Below are positions 9,345 through 18,030 of a stretch of 64,000 bases of DNA, in pieces. A model generated the notes under the pieces. It saw nothing but the letters and a program-made list of their open reading frames with translations. It was not told where the DNA came from and made no database searches. The position numbers and the translations under genes were made by a program. Position 1 is the stretch's first letter. Each line of letters starts with the position of its first letter. The stretch lies in contig JAHCBC010000002.1 in assembly GCA_019634595.1 (NCBI GenBank), positions 682,001-746,000 on the forward strand, given 5' to 3'. This stretch comes from Akkermansiaceae bacterium. Lineage in GTDB: Bacteria > Verrucomicrobiota > Verrucomicrobiia > Verrucomicrobiales > Akkermansiaceae.

Positions 9345-12300
9345 ATGAAACCCTCTCGTCTTCCCGCCTTCCTCCGTCGTGTCCTGGCGTTGGCTGCCCT
9401 GCCCCCCCTTGCTTCGTCCACGGCTCTGGCCGCCACCTGGTATTGGGATACCGACTCGGTCACCGCTGAAGCCCAGCAGGCCGCCGGGACATGGACCAAC
9501 GGCGGCTCCACCTGGTGGGACGGCGCCGCCACCGTGCCGTGGAATAATGCGGCCGGAAACATCGCCCATTTCGGAACCAATACCGGCGCGGGGATCTCCG
9601 GTACGACCGATGCGAGCCGGTTGATCACCGTTTCCGGCACCGTGAACGCCGCGGGGCTGATTTTCAATGCGACGAGCTTGTCCAGCTACATCCTGAGCGA
9701 TGGGCAGATTGCTTTGGCGGCCGGATCGACCATCGACGTGAAGGGATCAGATGGCACTGATACGAATACCAAGCGCCATCGGATCACCGGCGTCATTTCA
9801 GGGAACAACATCAACATCGCGCGCACAACGACAGCTACCCTGGCCATGCTCCGGTTGTCCGGCGGCAACTCCTGGACGGGAAACCTGACGCTCTCCGCGA
9901 ACACGGGGAACGAGGGGATGTTTGTCGAAGCCCTCAACCCAGCCGCCCTCAACAACCTGTCCAGCGTCACCGTCGGGGAGCGTTCGAGCATGATTCTCGC
10001 CTCCGCGGCTCAATTCACCCCGAATTTCTCCATCACCGGCCTCGGCGCGGGCGGCAACCGGGGGGCGATCCGCTTTGATACCATCGGCGCCAGGCTCTCC
10101 GGCTCCGTGACCCTCACCGGAAATGCGACCGTCAACGCCAGCAGCGGCATTACCGCCACCATATCGGGGCCCATCATCCAAGGTAGCAACACACTGGACG
10201 TCAACAGATCAGGTGGTGGTATTCTGATCCTGAGCGCGAACAACAACCTCACCGGGCCGGTGACTGTATGGACCGGGAATCTGGCGTTGTCCGGCAACAA
10301 CACGATTGCAGGAACCATTGCGGTCGGGGCCAACAGTCTGTCTCTCTCCGGTGACAACCAATTCGTCGGAACAGGGCAGATCACTCTCAACGGAGGATCG
10401 CTCACGCTCACCCGGCCGACTTCCGTTCAGGCCGCCGGGTCGATCCCGAATCCCATCATCCTTACCGGAGACGCCAACACCATTGTCGCCATGGTCGGCC
10501 CGGGTGGTTTCTCCGAGAGTGAGTATGCCGCCCTGCCCTCCATGGCAATCGGCGGCGGCGGGTCAGCCGCCTACGGTATGGGCGCTCTGGCAGACTTCAC
10601 GTGGGACGGTGCTCTCTCCGGCACCCGGGCCTTTGCCAAGAGTGGCCCTGGCACCCTCACCCTTTTGGGGAGTCGCAGTGACAGCGGTGGAATCGTCATT
10701 CGTGAAGGCCCGCTCCGGTTCTACCACATCGCCAATGGAGGCCAGAACTCCTCGATCGGACGCTCCCCCTCCGCTGCGGCAAACCTGGTCCTCAGCGGCG
10801 GGCGCCTGATGTACGTCGGACCGGAAGCCCAGACCGACCGGCTGTTCACTCTGAGCGGCAATTCCGTGATCGATTCGTCCGGCCACGGTCCCCTCCGTTT
10901 CACCAATCCCGGCAGCATTGTCACCAGCGGCGCGAACCGCAACCTTACTCTCACCGGCTATGCACCGGGTGAGAACAGGATCGACAGCATCATCCCCAAC
11001 ACGGGCGGCGGGGTGTCCATCACCAAGCAGGGCACGGCGTCGTGGACGCTCACCGGCACGAATGCCCATACCGGCACCACCCGCAACAACGGCGGACTCC
11101 TCACATTGGACTATACCAACGGAGATCCCATCAGCACCGGTCAGGTGCATCTCAACGCGGGGGAGATCCGCATCAAGGGCAAACCGTCCGGCACCGAGGA
11201 AACCTTCAGCACGTTCCGGCTGGCGGTCAACCAGCACACCGCCGGCACGCTGAGATTCGAGGGAAGGGTGAACCTTACCATGACCTCTCTCGACGGTGCG
11301 GGACAGACCCAGCGGAATGACCTCATCGATATCTCAAGCAATCCGAACAATTCCATTTCGGTGGGGAGCACCACCAACCCCATCAGGGTGGTGGGCGGGG
11401 TGCTGCAGGCGAATACCTCCACCGAGACGAATGGACGCGCCAACATCATCCTGCGGGACAAGGATGGGACCTACGGCTTCCCGACATTGAGCGGAATAAC
11501 CACGGGCAACCTGGTCAAAGCCACCCTGACCAACATCCCATCCGGCTCGACCGCCGCCTTCAACGATCTCACAAAGAATTACAGGGTCACGAAAGGGGAC
11601 TATTCCGCCACCGGCGTTTGGAGCGGCAACCTTGAGAATCTGCTTTTCCACACCATCACCTTTGACTCAACCGCTCCCGATGTCTCCACCGACAATGAGA
11701 TCATCCTGAACATGAATGGCACCCGGATGACGCCCACCTCGACCGGAAAAGGCATCCTGATCACGGGAAACAACAATGTGACGATCAACAACATTGACGA
11801 TTTCAATTCCAACACCCAGCCGATCTGGTTCCACAACTATCTCCAGCCGAACGCCACCTTCAAGATAACCGGGGATTTCGACCAACAGTTCCTTATCATC
11901 GGCGGAAGCGGATTCACCGAATATTCAGGTTTCCTGCAAAAGACGGACAATTTCTTCGTCCATGGCTCCGCGGTGCGGATCTCACGCAACCAGATCCTTT
12001 TCGCGACGCAGGGGAACTTCCGGGTGGCCGCGGGTGGTGTCCTCGAGCTGGGCGCGGACTTCTTCCGGCTGGGGCTTTATCCCGAATGGGATGAGGTGGA
12101 TTTCACGAAGCCGTTGAGGACCAGCCAGACCGGCGGCATCGCATTTTACGGGGATTCCGGGCTCAGCGCTTATTCCAATGCTGCGCCGACCCCTACGGTG
12201 CCGATCCCCAGGAGGGTGGTGCACTTCGCGAACACGGATAGCAGCGGCGTTCCGATCAGCCAGGATCTCACTTGGGGGGCTGAGCGCTTCCTCACCCAGC

Positions 12301-13178
12301 CGGATTCCGAGGCGGATGGGGACTACACCTTCAAGCTGTCCTCCGCCAGATCGAACGCCATGCTGGAACTGCGCAACAACATCAACCTGAACGGCCGCAG
12401 CCGGAACATCGAGGTGGCGAATGGCAGTGCGGCCGTTGACGCGCTGCTCAAGGGGGTCCTCAGTGGCAGTGATGCCTCAGGGATCATCAAGTCCGGAGCC
12501 GGCACGCTCCAGCTCGCAGGCCAGAACACCTACAAGGGGGAGACCCGCATCCAGGAGGGCAAACTCATCGCAGGGACCGGGAACCTGCATTCATCCTCCA
12601 GAATCTCCATCGCCACACCGGCCTCCGGCGGCACCGGCACGCTCCAGGTGACCAGTGATCTCTCCGTCGCCGCCGTCATGATCGACGGGGTTGCCCAGCC
12701 TGCGGGCAAGGTGACGCATGCCAGCGTCGACGGAGCCGGATCGCTCTATGTCGGCGCGATCATGACCCCCTACCAGCAGTGGGTCAGCAACAACAACCTG
12801 GGCACGGGTGAGTCCGCCGCCGACTACGACGCGGACTTCGACGGTGTGAAGAACGGCATCGAGTATGCCGTGGGCAGCAACCCGAAGGGTTCCACTCCAT
12901 CGGTTCTGACTCAGGTGGCCGGCAGCCCCAGATCTGTCAGATTCAACCGTGCGACCAGCCCGGTCCGCAGCGACCTGACCCTCTATCTGGAAGCCAGCCC
13001 GGATCTGACGTCGTCCTCTTGGACGGTGTTGGCGACGAGCACCGCGGGTGCCGCGATGATCAGCAGCGTGGGCGCGAGCGCGACCGTGTCGGAGTCCGCA
13101 GGCACCGTCACCGTCACTGACAACAGGACTCCCGTTCCGGGGAAGGTGTTCTATCGCCTGAGGGCCCAAATCCCCTGA
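9345..13178 (+). CDS. giant secreted protein with autotransporter-associated beta-strand repeats
   Basis: A 1277-residue protein. The ATG at 9345 begins a signal peptide (MKPSRLPAFLRR, then a hydrophobic core, cut near ALA-ATWYW); the open frame extends 134 codons further up but without a secretion signal. Most of the chain is low-complexity beta-helix sequence rich in G, N, T and S, with autotransporter-associated beta-strand (PATR-like) units such as GAGTLQLAGQNTYKGETRIQ and GTLTLLGS. There is no C-terminal beta-barrel. Instead the last 160 residues hold DYDADFDGVKNGIEYA, a calcium-binding/dockerin-like signature common at the ends of verrucomicrobial exoproteins. The role is probably adhesion or surface structure. 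Confidence 0.88.
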   Translation: MKPSRLPAFLRRVLALAALPPLASSTALAATWYWDTDSVTAEAQQAAGTWTNGGSTWWDGAATVPWNNAAGNIAHFGTNTGAGISGTTDASRLITVSGTVNAAGLIFNATSLSSYILSDGQIALAAGSTIDVKGSDGTDTNTKRHRITGVISGNNINIARTTTATLAMLRLSGGNSWTGNLTLSANTGNEGMFVEALNPAALNNLSSVTVGERSSMILASAAQFTPNFSITGLGAGGNRGAIRFDTIGARLSGSVTLTGNATVNASSGITATISGPIIQGSNTLDVNRSGGGILILSANNNLTGPVTVWTGNLALSGNNTIAGTIAVGANSLSLSGDNQFVGTGQITLNGGSLTLTRPTSVQAAGSIPNPIILTGDANTIVAMVGPGGFSESEYAALPSMAIGGGGSAAYGMGALADFTWDGALSGTRAFAKSGPGTLTLLGSRSDSGGIVIREGPLRFYHIANGGQNSSIGRSPSAAANLVLSGGRLMYVGPEAQTDRLFTLSGNSVIDSSGHGPLRFTNPGSIVTSGANRNLTLTGYAPGENRIDSIIPNTGGGVSITKQGTASWTLTGTNAHTGTTRNNGGLLTLDYTNGDPISTGQVHLNAGEIRIKGKPSGTEETFSTFRLAVNQHTAGTLRFEGRVNLTMTSLDGAGQTQRNDLIDISSNPNNSISVGSTTNPIRVVGGVLQANTSTETNGRANIILRDKDGTYGFPTLSGITTGNLVKATLTNIPSGSTAAFNDLTKNYRVTKGDYSATGVWSGNLENLLFHTITFDSTAPDVSTDNEIILNMNGTRMTPTSTGKGILITGNNNVTINNIDDFNSNTQPIWFHNYLQPNATFKITGDFDQQFLIIGGSGFTEYSGFLQKTDNFFVHGSAVRISRNQILFATQGNFRVAAGGVLELGADFFRLGLYPEWDEVDFTKPLRTSQTGGIAFYGDSGLSAYSNAAPTPTVPIPRRVVHFANTDSSGVPISQDLTWGAERFLTQPDSEADGDYTFKLSSARSNAMLELRNNINLNGRSRNIEVANGSAAVDALLKGVLSGSDASGIIKSGAGTLQLAGQNTYKGETRIQEGKLIAGTGNLHSSSRISIATPASGGTGTLQVTSDLSVAAVMIDGVAQPAGKVTHASVDGAGSLYVGAIMTPYQQWVSNNNLGTGESAADYDADFDGVKNGIEYAVGSNPKGSTPSVLTQVAGSPRSVRFNRATSPVRSDLTLYLEASPDLTSSSWTVLATSTAGAAMISSVGASATVSESAGTVTVTDNRTPVPGKVFYRLRAQIP

Positions 13179-13203
13179 CGCGGGGAGGATTCCCGGCATT
13201 TCA

Positions 13204-13246
13204 GCGGCGCGGCTCCCGGATTCGGGAGTTGCGCCGCTTCTCTTTT
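13204..13246 (+). terminator. terminator of the giant surface protein gene
   Basis: A 14-bp stem (13204-13217 with 13224-13237, two G-U pairs) with a six-base loop, followed by TTCTCTTTT, 25 bases past the stop codon. Confidence 0.8.
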
Positions 13247-13271
13247 CGCTCACTCTTCCCCCGCAAATCCT

Positions 13272-14129
13272 ATGAACCGACGCAAACTCCTCACGATGGT
13301 GCCTGCCGCTGCGGCCCTTCTTTCGCTCCGCTCGAAAGCCGCCCCCATCCCGGCCTCCGCCGCCACCCAGGCCGGCTTCGCCATTTCCGTCCAGTGCTGG
13401 TCGCTGAAGGAATTCACCCTTTTCGAAGCCATCGAGAAAGCCGCCTCCGCCGGTGCCACCGGAGTCGAGATCTTCCCCGGCCAGAAGCTCTCCCCCGAGG
13501 ATGAGACCAAGGTGGGACCGGACATGGCGGATGACAAGATCGAGGCGCTGAAGGCCCATCTGGAGAAGAACAAGATCGCCGCCGTCAACTTCGGCGTCAC
13601 CGGCATCGACAAGGATGAGGCAAAGGCCCGCCCGGTGTTCGAGTTCGCGAAAAAGCTCGGCCTCTACGGCGTCACCACCGAGTCGCTCGGCTCCCTTGAT
13701 ACCCTTGAGAAACTGGCGAAGGAATACGACGTGAAGGTCTGCTTCCACAACCATCCGAAGCCCACCGCCCTCTGGAACCCGGACACCATCTGGGACGCCA
13801 TCAAGGACCGCCATGAGAACATCGGCTTCTGCGCGGACCTCGGCCACTGGGCCACCTCCGGGCTGGACCCTCTGGAGGTCATCAAAAAGATCGCCCCGCG
13901 CGTCCGTTCCTTCCACATGAAGGACCGCGAGATCGTCGGCAAGCCGAGCCGTGACCGTCCGTTCGGCACCGGCGTGATCGACAACTTCGCCATCCTCGAT
14001 GAGGTCCGCAAACACGGCTTCGCCGGCAACGTCACCATCGAGTACGAATTCAACTGGAAGAACAACGTGACGGAGATCGCCCAGTGCGTCGGCTACCTCC
14101 GCGCCTACTCCGCCACCCGCAAGGGCTGA
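13272..14129 (+). CDS. secreted sugar phosphate isomerase/epimerase-like TIM barrel
   Basis: A 285-residue protein of the AP-endonuclease-2/xylose isomerase-like TIM-barrel superfamily. The N-terminus MNRRKLLTMVPAAAALLSL is a Tat-like signal (RRKLL) with cleavage near AAP. Conserved acidic and His positions include GVEIFPG, CFHNHPKP, GFCADLGHW, FHMKD and IEYEFNW, consistent with metal-dependent sugar isomerases or epimerases. Verrucomicrobia and Planctomycetes carry many exported members with unknown substrates. A strong terminator follows. It is flanked by terminators on both sides, so it is probably transcribed alone. Confidence 0.85.
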   Translation: MNRRKLLTMVPAAAALLSLRSKAAPIPASAATQAGFAISVQCWSLKEFTLFEAIEKAASAGATGVEIFPGQKLSPEDETKVGPDMADDKIEALKAHLEKNKIAAVNFGVTGIDKDEAKARPVFEFAKKLGLYGVTTESLGSLDTLEKLAKEYDVKVCFHNHPKPTALWNPDTIWDAIKDRHENIGFCADLGHWATSGLDPLEVIKKIAPRVRSFHMKDREIVGKPSRDRPFGTGVIDNFAILDEVRKHGFAGNVTIEYEFNWKNNVTEIAQCVGYLRAYSATRKG

Positions 14130-14149
14130 TCCGCCCGCCGCATTCACGG

Positions 14150-14188
14150 AGCCCCGCCCGCGCCACCCCGCGGCCGGGGCTTTTTTAT
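14150..14188 (+). terminator. terminator of the TIM-barrel gene
   Basis: A 13-bp GC-rich stem (14150-14162 with 14169-14181, one mismatch), a six-base loop and a TTTTTT run, 20 bases past the stop. Confidence 0.88.
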
Positions 14189-14199
14189 ATCAACGGAGC

Positions 14200-14215
14200 G
14201 CGGACTTCAGTCCGC
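14200..14215. repeat. short REP-like palindrome
   Basis: GCGGACTTCAGTCCGC forms a perfect 7-bp stem with a two-base loop. It sits in the 308-base gene-free stretch 14130-14437, which otherwise holds the terminator at 14150 and the inverted-repeat doublet at 14263-14435. Confidence 0.5.
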
Positions 14216-14262
14216 TCGGTTTCGCAAAGCCCTATCCTGGGTTGAGCCGAGAACTCGCGTGA

Positions 14263-14435
14263 GTGGCAGGGACCGCATTCCATGCGGTCAGGTTGGGGAA
14301 ATGTCCCTCATCCCGGGATACCATCCATGTGGGCATCATCCCTGATTCTCTCTGAAAGAGGCCCATCAGCCACTGTCATCCCAAGGCATCAGCCGCCGTC
14401 CCCAGCCTGACCGCATGGAATGCGGTCCCTGCCAC
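14263..14435. repeat. REP/BIME-like inverted-repeat doublet
   Basis: Two 36-base arms (14263-14298 and 14400-14435) are inverted copies of each other with a single mismatch, separated by 101 bases. Each arm carries its own palindrome, GACCGCAT-TCC-ATGCGGTC. This is the layout of paired REP sequences (BIMEs) or a small non-coding mobile unit. The 101-base interior shows no open frame or other recognisable signal. The right arm ends two bases before the stop codon of the minus-strand gene at 14438. Confidence 0.75.
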
Positions 14436-14437
14436 TG

Positions 14438-14899
14438 TCACTTATCCGTGATCCTCCTCAGCTTCGGCTTGAGCACCGTTCCATCCATCAGCACCACCCG
14501 ATGGCTTTCGGCGTTATCGTCCACCTTCAGGGTGATGAGATAGTAACTGATCCTTTTCCCGGCCTTGTTGTCCTCCAACAGGTCGAGCTTCCGGACAGGC
14601 AGTCCACCGGATTCCGGCTTCGGCTCCACCGAAGCGGATGCCAACTCGATCGCCTTCGCGGCGGAAAGCGGGGGCATGCCCGATGCGTGGGGCAGCCGCG
14701 CGAGCAGCTCGGGGCTGATGAAGAATTCATAGATGAACTGGAGGTCATCCCCCTTCGGATCGGCCTTCAGTGTCGGGTCCAGCATCACTGCATCCGGCAC
14801 CGCGACCGTAGGTCCTGCATGGAACAGGATCTCCTCCGCATGCGAGGAGCACGGGAACACCAAGCCCAGACATGCCAACGCTGGAATGAACGATTTCAT
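14438..14899 (-). CDS. small secreted protein of unknown function
   Basis: A 153-residue protein with a signal peptide (MKSFIPALACLGLVFPCSSHA-EE). The ATG at 14899 was chosen because the frame upstream (MDSTGNLAKDG) does not suit secretion and because this ATG overlaps the stop of the GNAT gene (ATGA at 14896-14899), implying co-translation. No known domain was recognised. The mature part is mixed alpha/beta with two cysteine-free halves. The cysteine in VFPCSS is not followed by a good lipoprotein context. Function unknown. Confidence 0.7.
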   Translation of the reverse strand: MKSFIPALACLGLVFPCSSHAEEILFHAGPTVAVPDAVMLDPTLKADPKGDDLQFIYEFFISPELLARLPHASGMPPLSAAKAIELASASVEPKPESGGLPVRKLDLLEDNKAGKRISYYLITLKVDDNAESHRVVLMDGTVLKPKLRRITDK

Positions 14900-15444
14900 G
14901 GTTCTGCCATCCTTTGCCAAATTTCCCGTGGAGTCCATTCCTTCCGCAGGCGGATCTCCGCCACCTCAGCCCCGCCGATTCGGATTTTCTTCGATGCGCC
15001 ATCTGCCGTGAAGCCCAGCCGTTGGTAGAAACCGATCCCTCGTTGATTCTGTTCCAGCACCCACAGTGTGGTGGGAGATCCGGAGGGGAAATGGCCCTCC
15101 ATGGCCTCCATCAATTTCTTTCCGCTGCCGCCGCCCCAGCAATCAGGGGAGACATAGATGGCGTGGATCTCGGATGTCGCCGCCCCATCGTCATCGCGGC
15201 TGCCGCCACCGGAAACCCAGCCGGTGATCGATCCTCCCCGAACGGATACCAGTGTGATACTTCCGCGTCCGGCGAGCTCGCGTTCCCAGAACGCGGTGTG
15301 TTTTTCGACGGAGAGAGCGGCAAGGTGTCCATCCGGCAGGATTCCGGCATACGCAGCCTGCCACGATTCAACGTGGATCTCCGCGATGGTCGGTGCATCG
15401 GCGGGAACGGCGTCGCGTATCTGGATTTCATCCGGCATTCGCAT
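14896..15444 (-). CDS. GNAT family N-acetyltransferase
   Basis: A 182-residue acetyltransferase-fold protein. The start IQIRDAVPADAPTIAEIH, the central strand EIHAIYVSPDCWGGGSGKKL (acetyl-CoA pyrophosphate loop, with GGGSGKK replacing the usual Q/RxxGxG/A) and the closing GFYQRLGFTADG are the standard GNAT motifs. The substrate is unknown. It overlaps the following secreted-protein gene by four bases, so the pair forms an operon; nothing in the sequence explains their association. Confidence 0.85.
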   Translation of the reverse strand: MRMPDEIQIRDAVPADAPTIAEIHVESWQAAYAGILPDGHLAALSVEKHTAFWERELAGRGSITLVSVRGGSITGWVSGGGSRDDDGAATSEIHAIYVSPDCWGGGSGKKLMEAMEGHFPSGSPTTLWVLEQNQRGIGFYQRLGFTADGASKKIRIGGAEVAEIRLRKEWTPREIWQRMAEP

Positions 15445-15510
15445 TCATTGGGAAAATCCGCCGGGCGGAAAATTTGTCTGCATGACGGTTGATGCTGGTG
15501 CGCCATGCGA

Positions 15511-15545
15511 AAGAAAAACCCGGACCCCTCGCGGAGGCCGGGTTT
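15511..15545 (-). terminator. terminator of the FAD oxidoreductase gene
   Basis: A stem AAACCCGG/CCGGGTTT (15516-15523 with 15538-15545) and an inner CCTC/GAGG stem. On the minus strand it is followed by TTTTTCTTT. It lies 23 bases past the stop at 15569. Confidence 0.8.
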
Positions 15546-15568
15546 CGGGAAAAGTTGGTGAAGGACTC

Positions 15569-17200
15569 TTACTTCGGCTCCCACGCCAGCACCTGCCCGC
15601 GCTCCTTCAGGCGTGCCTGGAGTTTCGGGACATCCACTTCCTGCACCTTCTGTCCGGCCTTGACCGCCTGGGCCGCGGCGACGCCGGAGGACTCGCCCAG
15701 GACGGCGAAGACCGGCTCCATCCGCGCGGAGGCGTAGGCGATGTACGTGGCGCTGAAGCAGACGGGGACCAGCAGGTTCTCACATTGCTCCGCCTTCGGC
15801 GTGATCGAGCGGTAGGGAACCGGATAAGGATGCCCGGTGCCTTTCGGTCCGCCGATGAACATATTGCCCTCGGTGGCGACGCCGATCTCTCCGCTCTCCG
15901 GGTGCTTCGCCACGTAGCGGCGCGGCGGGTAGGTGTCCACGCCGTAGAGGGCGAGGCCGACGGCATCCTTCTCGTCCGTCTTGTTGAGCACGTCCTTGTG
16001 GGAAAGTTTGTAGGGAGCGTCCATCCGGCGGCTGATGCGGACATACAGTTGGTTCGGCCAGCCGTTGGTGTCCGGGTGCGTTTCCAGCTTCAGTCCCAGC
16101 TTCGCGGTTTTCTCCCGGAACTCCTGCGGAACGCGCGGGTCGGTGGACATGAAGTGGTGCAGTCCGGCGAGGTAGTCGCGGTGCTGCCTCCAGACCTTGG
16201 ATTTGGTGGCGTAGTCGCCATCCTGATAGAAGCGGGAGAGGTTCAGCGGAGCCATCGTCACCAGCGAGTTGCGCTGGTAGTTGTATTCGCCGGAGTTCAT
16301 CCAGCCGGGGAAGATCGCGGAAAGCCTCTCGTCGAGCTTCTTCGGATCAGCGGCGTGCTGCTTCTTCAGGTGCTCCACAAAGCGTCCCACCAGCTCGAAC
16401 TGCGCCGCGTCATATCCCTCCGGGACGCCGAACTCCGCGCGCGCTTCGGGATCATCGGTGACGTAGAACCGGTAGTTGTAGGCTTGCGTGTAGTCGTCCG
16501 CAGCACCCAGCGGCTTGCCATGATCGGCATCGACCAGTGGCAGCACGCCGCTGGTGGGATCGCCGGGTTTCACGTAGGGATCGATGGGGGTCCAGTTGGT
16601 CTGCTTGCCCACGCCCGCCGGTTCCTCGTTGAACTCGGAGGCGGCTTCGCGGCCCACGGAGTAGGAAACCCCGGCCTTTGCCATCAGGTCGCCTTCATAG
16701 GATGCATCGATGAAAACCTTCGCCTGGATCTGCTTTTCAGGGGAACCGGGGAGCGCTTCCGGGATCGGGATGCCTTCCTTGTCGGGCGGGGCGTTCTCCA
16801 GCGTGAGCGTCGTGATTTTCGCTCCTTCCTTGGTGGTGGATTTCACCCGGTGCTCGCGGACGATCTCGATGTTCTCCGCCTTCAGCCATGCCTCGAAATC
16901 GCGGCGCAGCAGGCTGGGGAAATTCCCGAAGGTGAAAATCTTCGACTGCGTGAGGCCGCCGACGGCCCTCGGTTCCGGACAGTCCTGCTTCGTCTTGATG
17001 CCCGCGCCGAGGATGCCTCCGACCCAGCGGGACGGCTCGATGAGGATGACGCTCGCGCCTTCCTGCTTGGCCGCGATGGCCGCGTTGATGCCGGCGGGCG
17101 TCGCGCCATAGACGCAGACATCAGCCTTGATGGTGTCCTGGGCGTGGGCGGCGGCGATGAGCGCCGCGAGGAAAGGGATGGTTCGTAGGGATCGGATCAT
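15569..17200 (-). CDS. secreted FAD-dependent oxidoreductase (FAD_oxidored family)
   Basis: A 543-residue exported flavoprotein. The signal peptide MIRSLRTIPFLAALIAAAHA is followed by the dinucleotide-binding strand ADVCVYGATPAGINAAIAA, in which the classical GxGxxG is GATPAG, and by an acidic strand end VILIEPS. The closing region FSATYIAYASARMEPVFAVL is typical of the family sometimes annotated as xanthan lyase-like FAD-dependent oxidoreductases, common in Verrucomicrobia and Planctomycetes. The substrate is unknown, possibly a polysaccharide-derived compound. The start codon overlaps the stop of the PEP-CTERM gene (ATGA, 17197-17200), so the two are co-translated. Confidence 0.88.
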   Translation of the reverse strand: MIRSLRTIPFLAALIAAAHAQDTIKADVCVYGATPAGINAAIAAKQEGASVILIEPSRWVGGILGAGIKTKQDCPEPRAVGGLTQSKIFTFGNFPSLLRRDFEAWLKAENIEIVREHRVKSTTKEGAKITTLTLENAPPDKEGIPIPEALPGSPEKQIQAKVFIDASYEGDLMAKAGVSYSVGREAASEFNEEPAGVGKQTNWTPIDPYVKPGDPTSGVLPLVDADHGKPLGAADDYTQAYNYRFYVTDDPEARAEFGVPEGYDAAQFELVGRFVEHLKKQHAADPKKLDERLSAIFPGWMNSGEYNYQRNSLVTMAPLNLSRFYQDGDYATKSKVWRQHRDYLAGLHHFMSTDPRVPQEFREKTAKLGLKLETHPDTNGWPNQLYVRISRRMDAPYKLSHKDVLNKTDEKDAVGLALYGVDTYPPRRYVAKHPESGEIGVATEGNMFIGGPKGTGHPYPVPYRSITPKAEQCENLLVPVCFSATYIAYASARMEPVFAVLGESSGVAAAQAVKAGQKVQEVDVPKLQARLKERGQVLAWEPK

Positions 17201-17916
17201 GATGTTCTGTGGATGCGTCTGCGGGTGAAGGGAAGAAGGAAAAGGAAGCCGGCGGTGAGAAGGGCGGAGGGTTCCGGAATGGTGGTGAGCTGCACGTTGT
17301 CGATCCGCACTCCGCCCGTGTCCGTGGTGGTCGAGCTGTTGTCGAAGCCATAGAGCCGGAACTCGACGGAGGTGAGGCCCTGGTAGGCGGGATTGGAAGC
17401 CAGGTTGATGAGGGCCAGGTGCGGCGACGAGCCGCCGGGCGGGGTGAAGCCATTGACTCCGGCGCCGCTGGCGACGAGGTAGGCCCCGGTGGTATAGATC
17501 GTGGTCGCGAAGGCATCGACACTGGACCGGACGAAGATGGTGCCTTCGATGTTGATGGAGCCGCCATAGTTGAAGCTCAGGGTGTCCAGGTTGAGCGTGC
17601 CGGTGACCGCCGTGACGGTGAAGGTCCAGTAGTCGTTGGCGGCGACGGTGGAGATTTCATCGGTGCCGTTGGTTTCCGCGGTGAACATCGCCGCGGAACG
17701 GTTGCCGGTGGTATAGTTGTAGGTGGAGTAGCGGAGGGCGCCACCGTTGATGCCGGAGCCGACGCCGAACGGCTGCGCCGTCGAGTTCGGATCCGTGTCC
17801 GATGATGTGGGGGTGGCGCTGCCACCATCGAACTGGTAGGACGCCACGGTGGCAGCGGGGGACATGGCAACCCCACCGAGGCAGGCCATGAGAATGAGGG
17901 CGGAGGTTTTTTTCAT
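17197..17916 (-). CDS. PEP-CTERM sorting domain protein
   Basis: A 239-residue exported protein with an N-terminal signal (MKKTSALILMACLGGVAMSPA) and the C-terminal tripartite sorting signal: PEP (IPEPSALL), a hydrophobic stretch (LTAGFLFLLPF) and a basic tail (TRRRIHR). In PEP-CTERM/exosortase systems this signal is cleaved and the protein anchored or released at the surface, often with exopolysaccharide; no exosortase gene is in this window. The mature part is a beta-rich domain (DNVQLTTI near the end). It is translationally coupled to the FAD oxidoreductase and divergent from a histidine kinase gene. Confidence 0.9.
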   Translation of the reverse strand: MKKTSALILMACLGGVAMSPAATVASYQFDGGSATPTSSDTDPNSTAQPFGVGSGINGGALRYSTYNYTTGNRSAAMFTAETNGTDEISTVAANDYWTFTVTAVTGTLNLDTLSFNYGGSINIEGTIFVRSSVDAFATTIYTTGAYLVASGAGVNGFTPPGGSSPHLALINLASNPAYQGLTSVEFRLYGFDNSSTTTDTGGVRIDNVQLTTIPEPSALLTAGFLFLLPFTRRRIHRTS

Positions 17917-17976
17917 GGGTTTGCGGAACAGGATTCCGGAAGCTTGGATCAGGATGGTATTCCATGGGCAAGTGGT

Positions 17977-17998
17977 CCACTACACGGACGTGTAGTGG
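17977..17998. promoter_or_regulatory. perfect dyad, likely operator between divergent genes
   Basis: CCACTACACG-GA-CGTGTAGTGG is a perfect 10-bp inverted repeat with a two-base spacer. It lies 61 bases upstream of the PEP-CTERM gene start (17916) and 33 bases upstream of the histidine kinase ATG (18031). Its size and symmetry suit a dimeric regulator, and the obvious candidate is the NarL-type response regulator encoded at 20073. No T tract follows, so it is unlikely to be a terminator. Confidence 0.65.
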
Positions 17999-18030
17999 GC
18001 AGCCGCGAGATGATCCGTGATGTTCCTCCG

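Noticed and set aside
15158-17188. 676-residue plus-strand open frame
   Set aside because: It is antisense to the FAD oxidoreductase, has no recognisable motifs and an Arg/Ala/Val-rich shadow composition typical of high-GC DNA.
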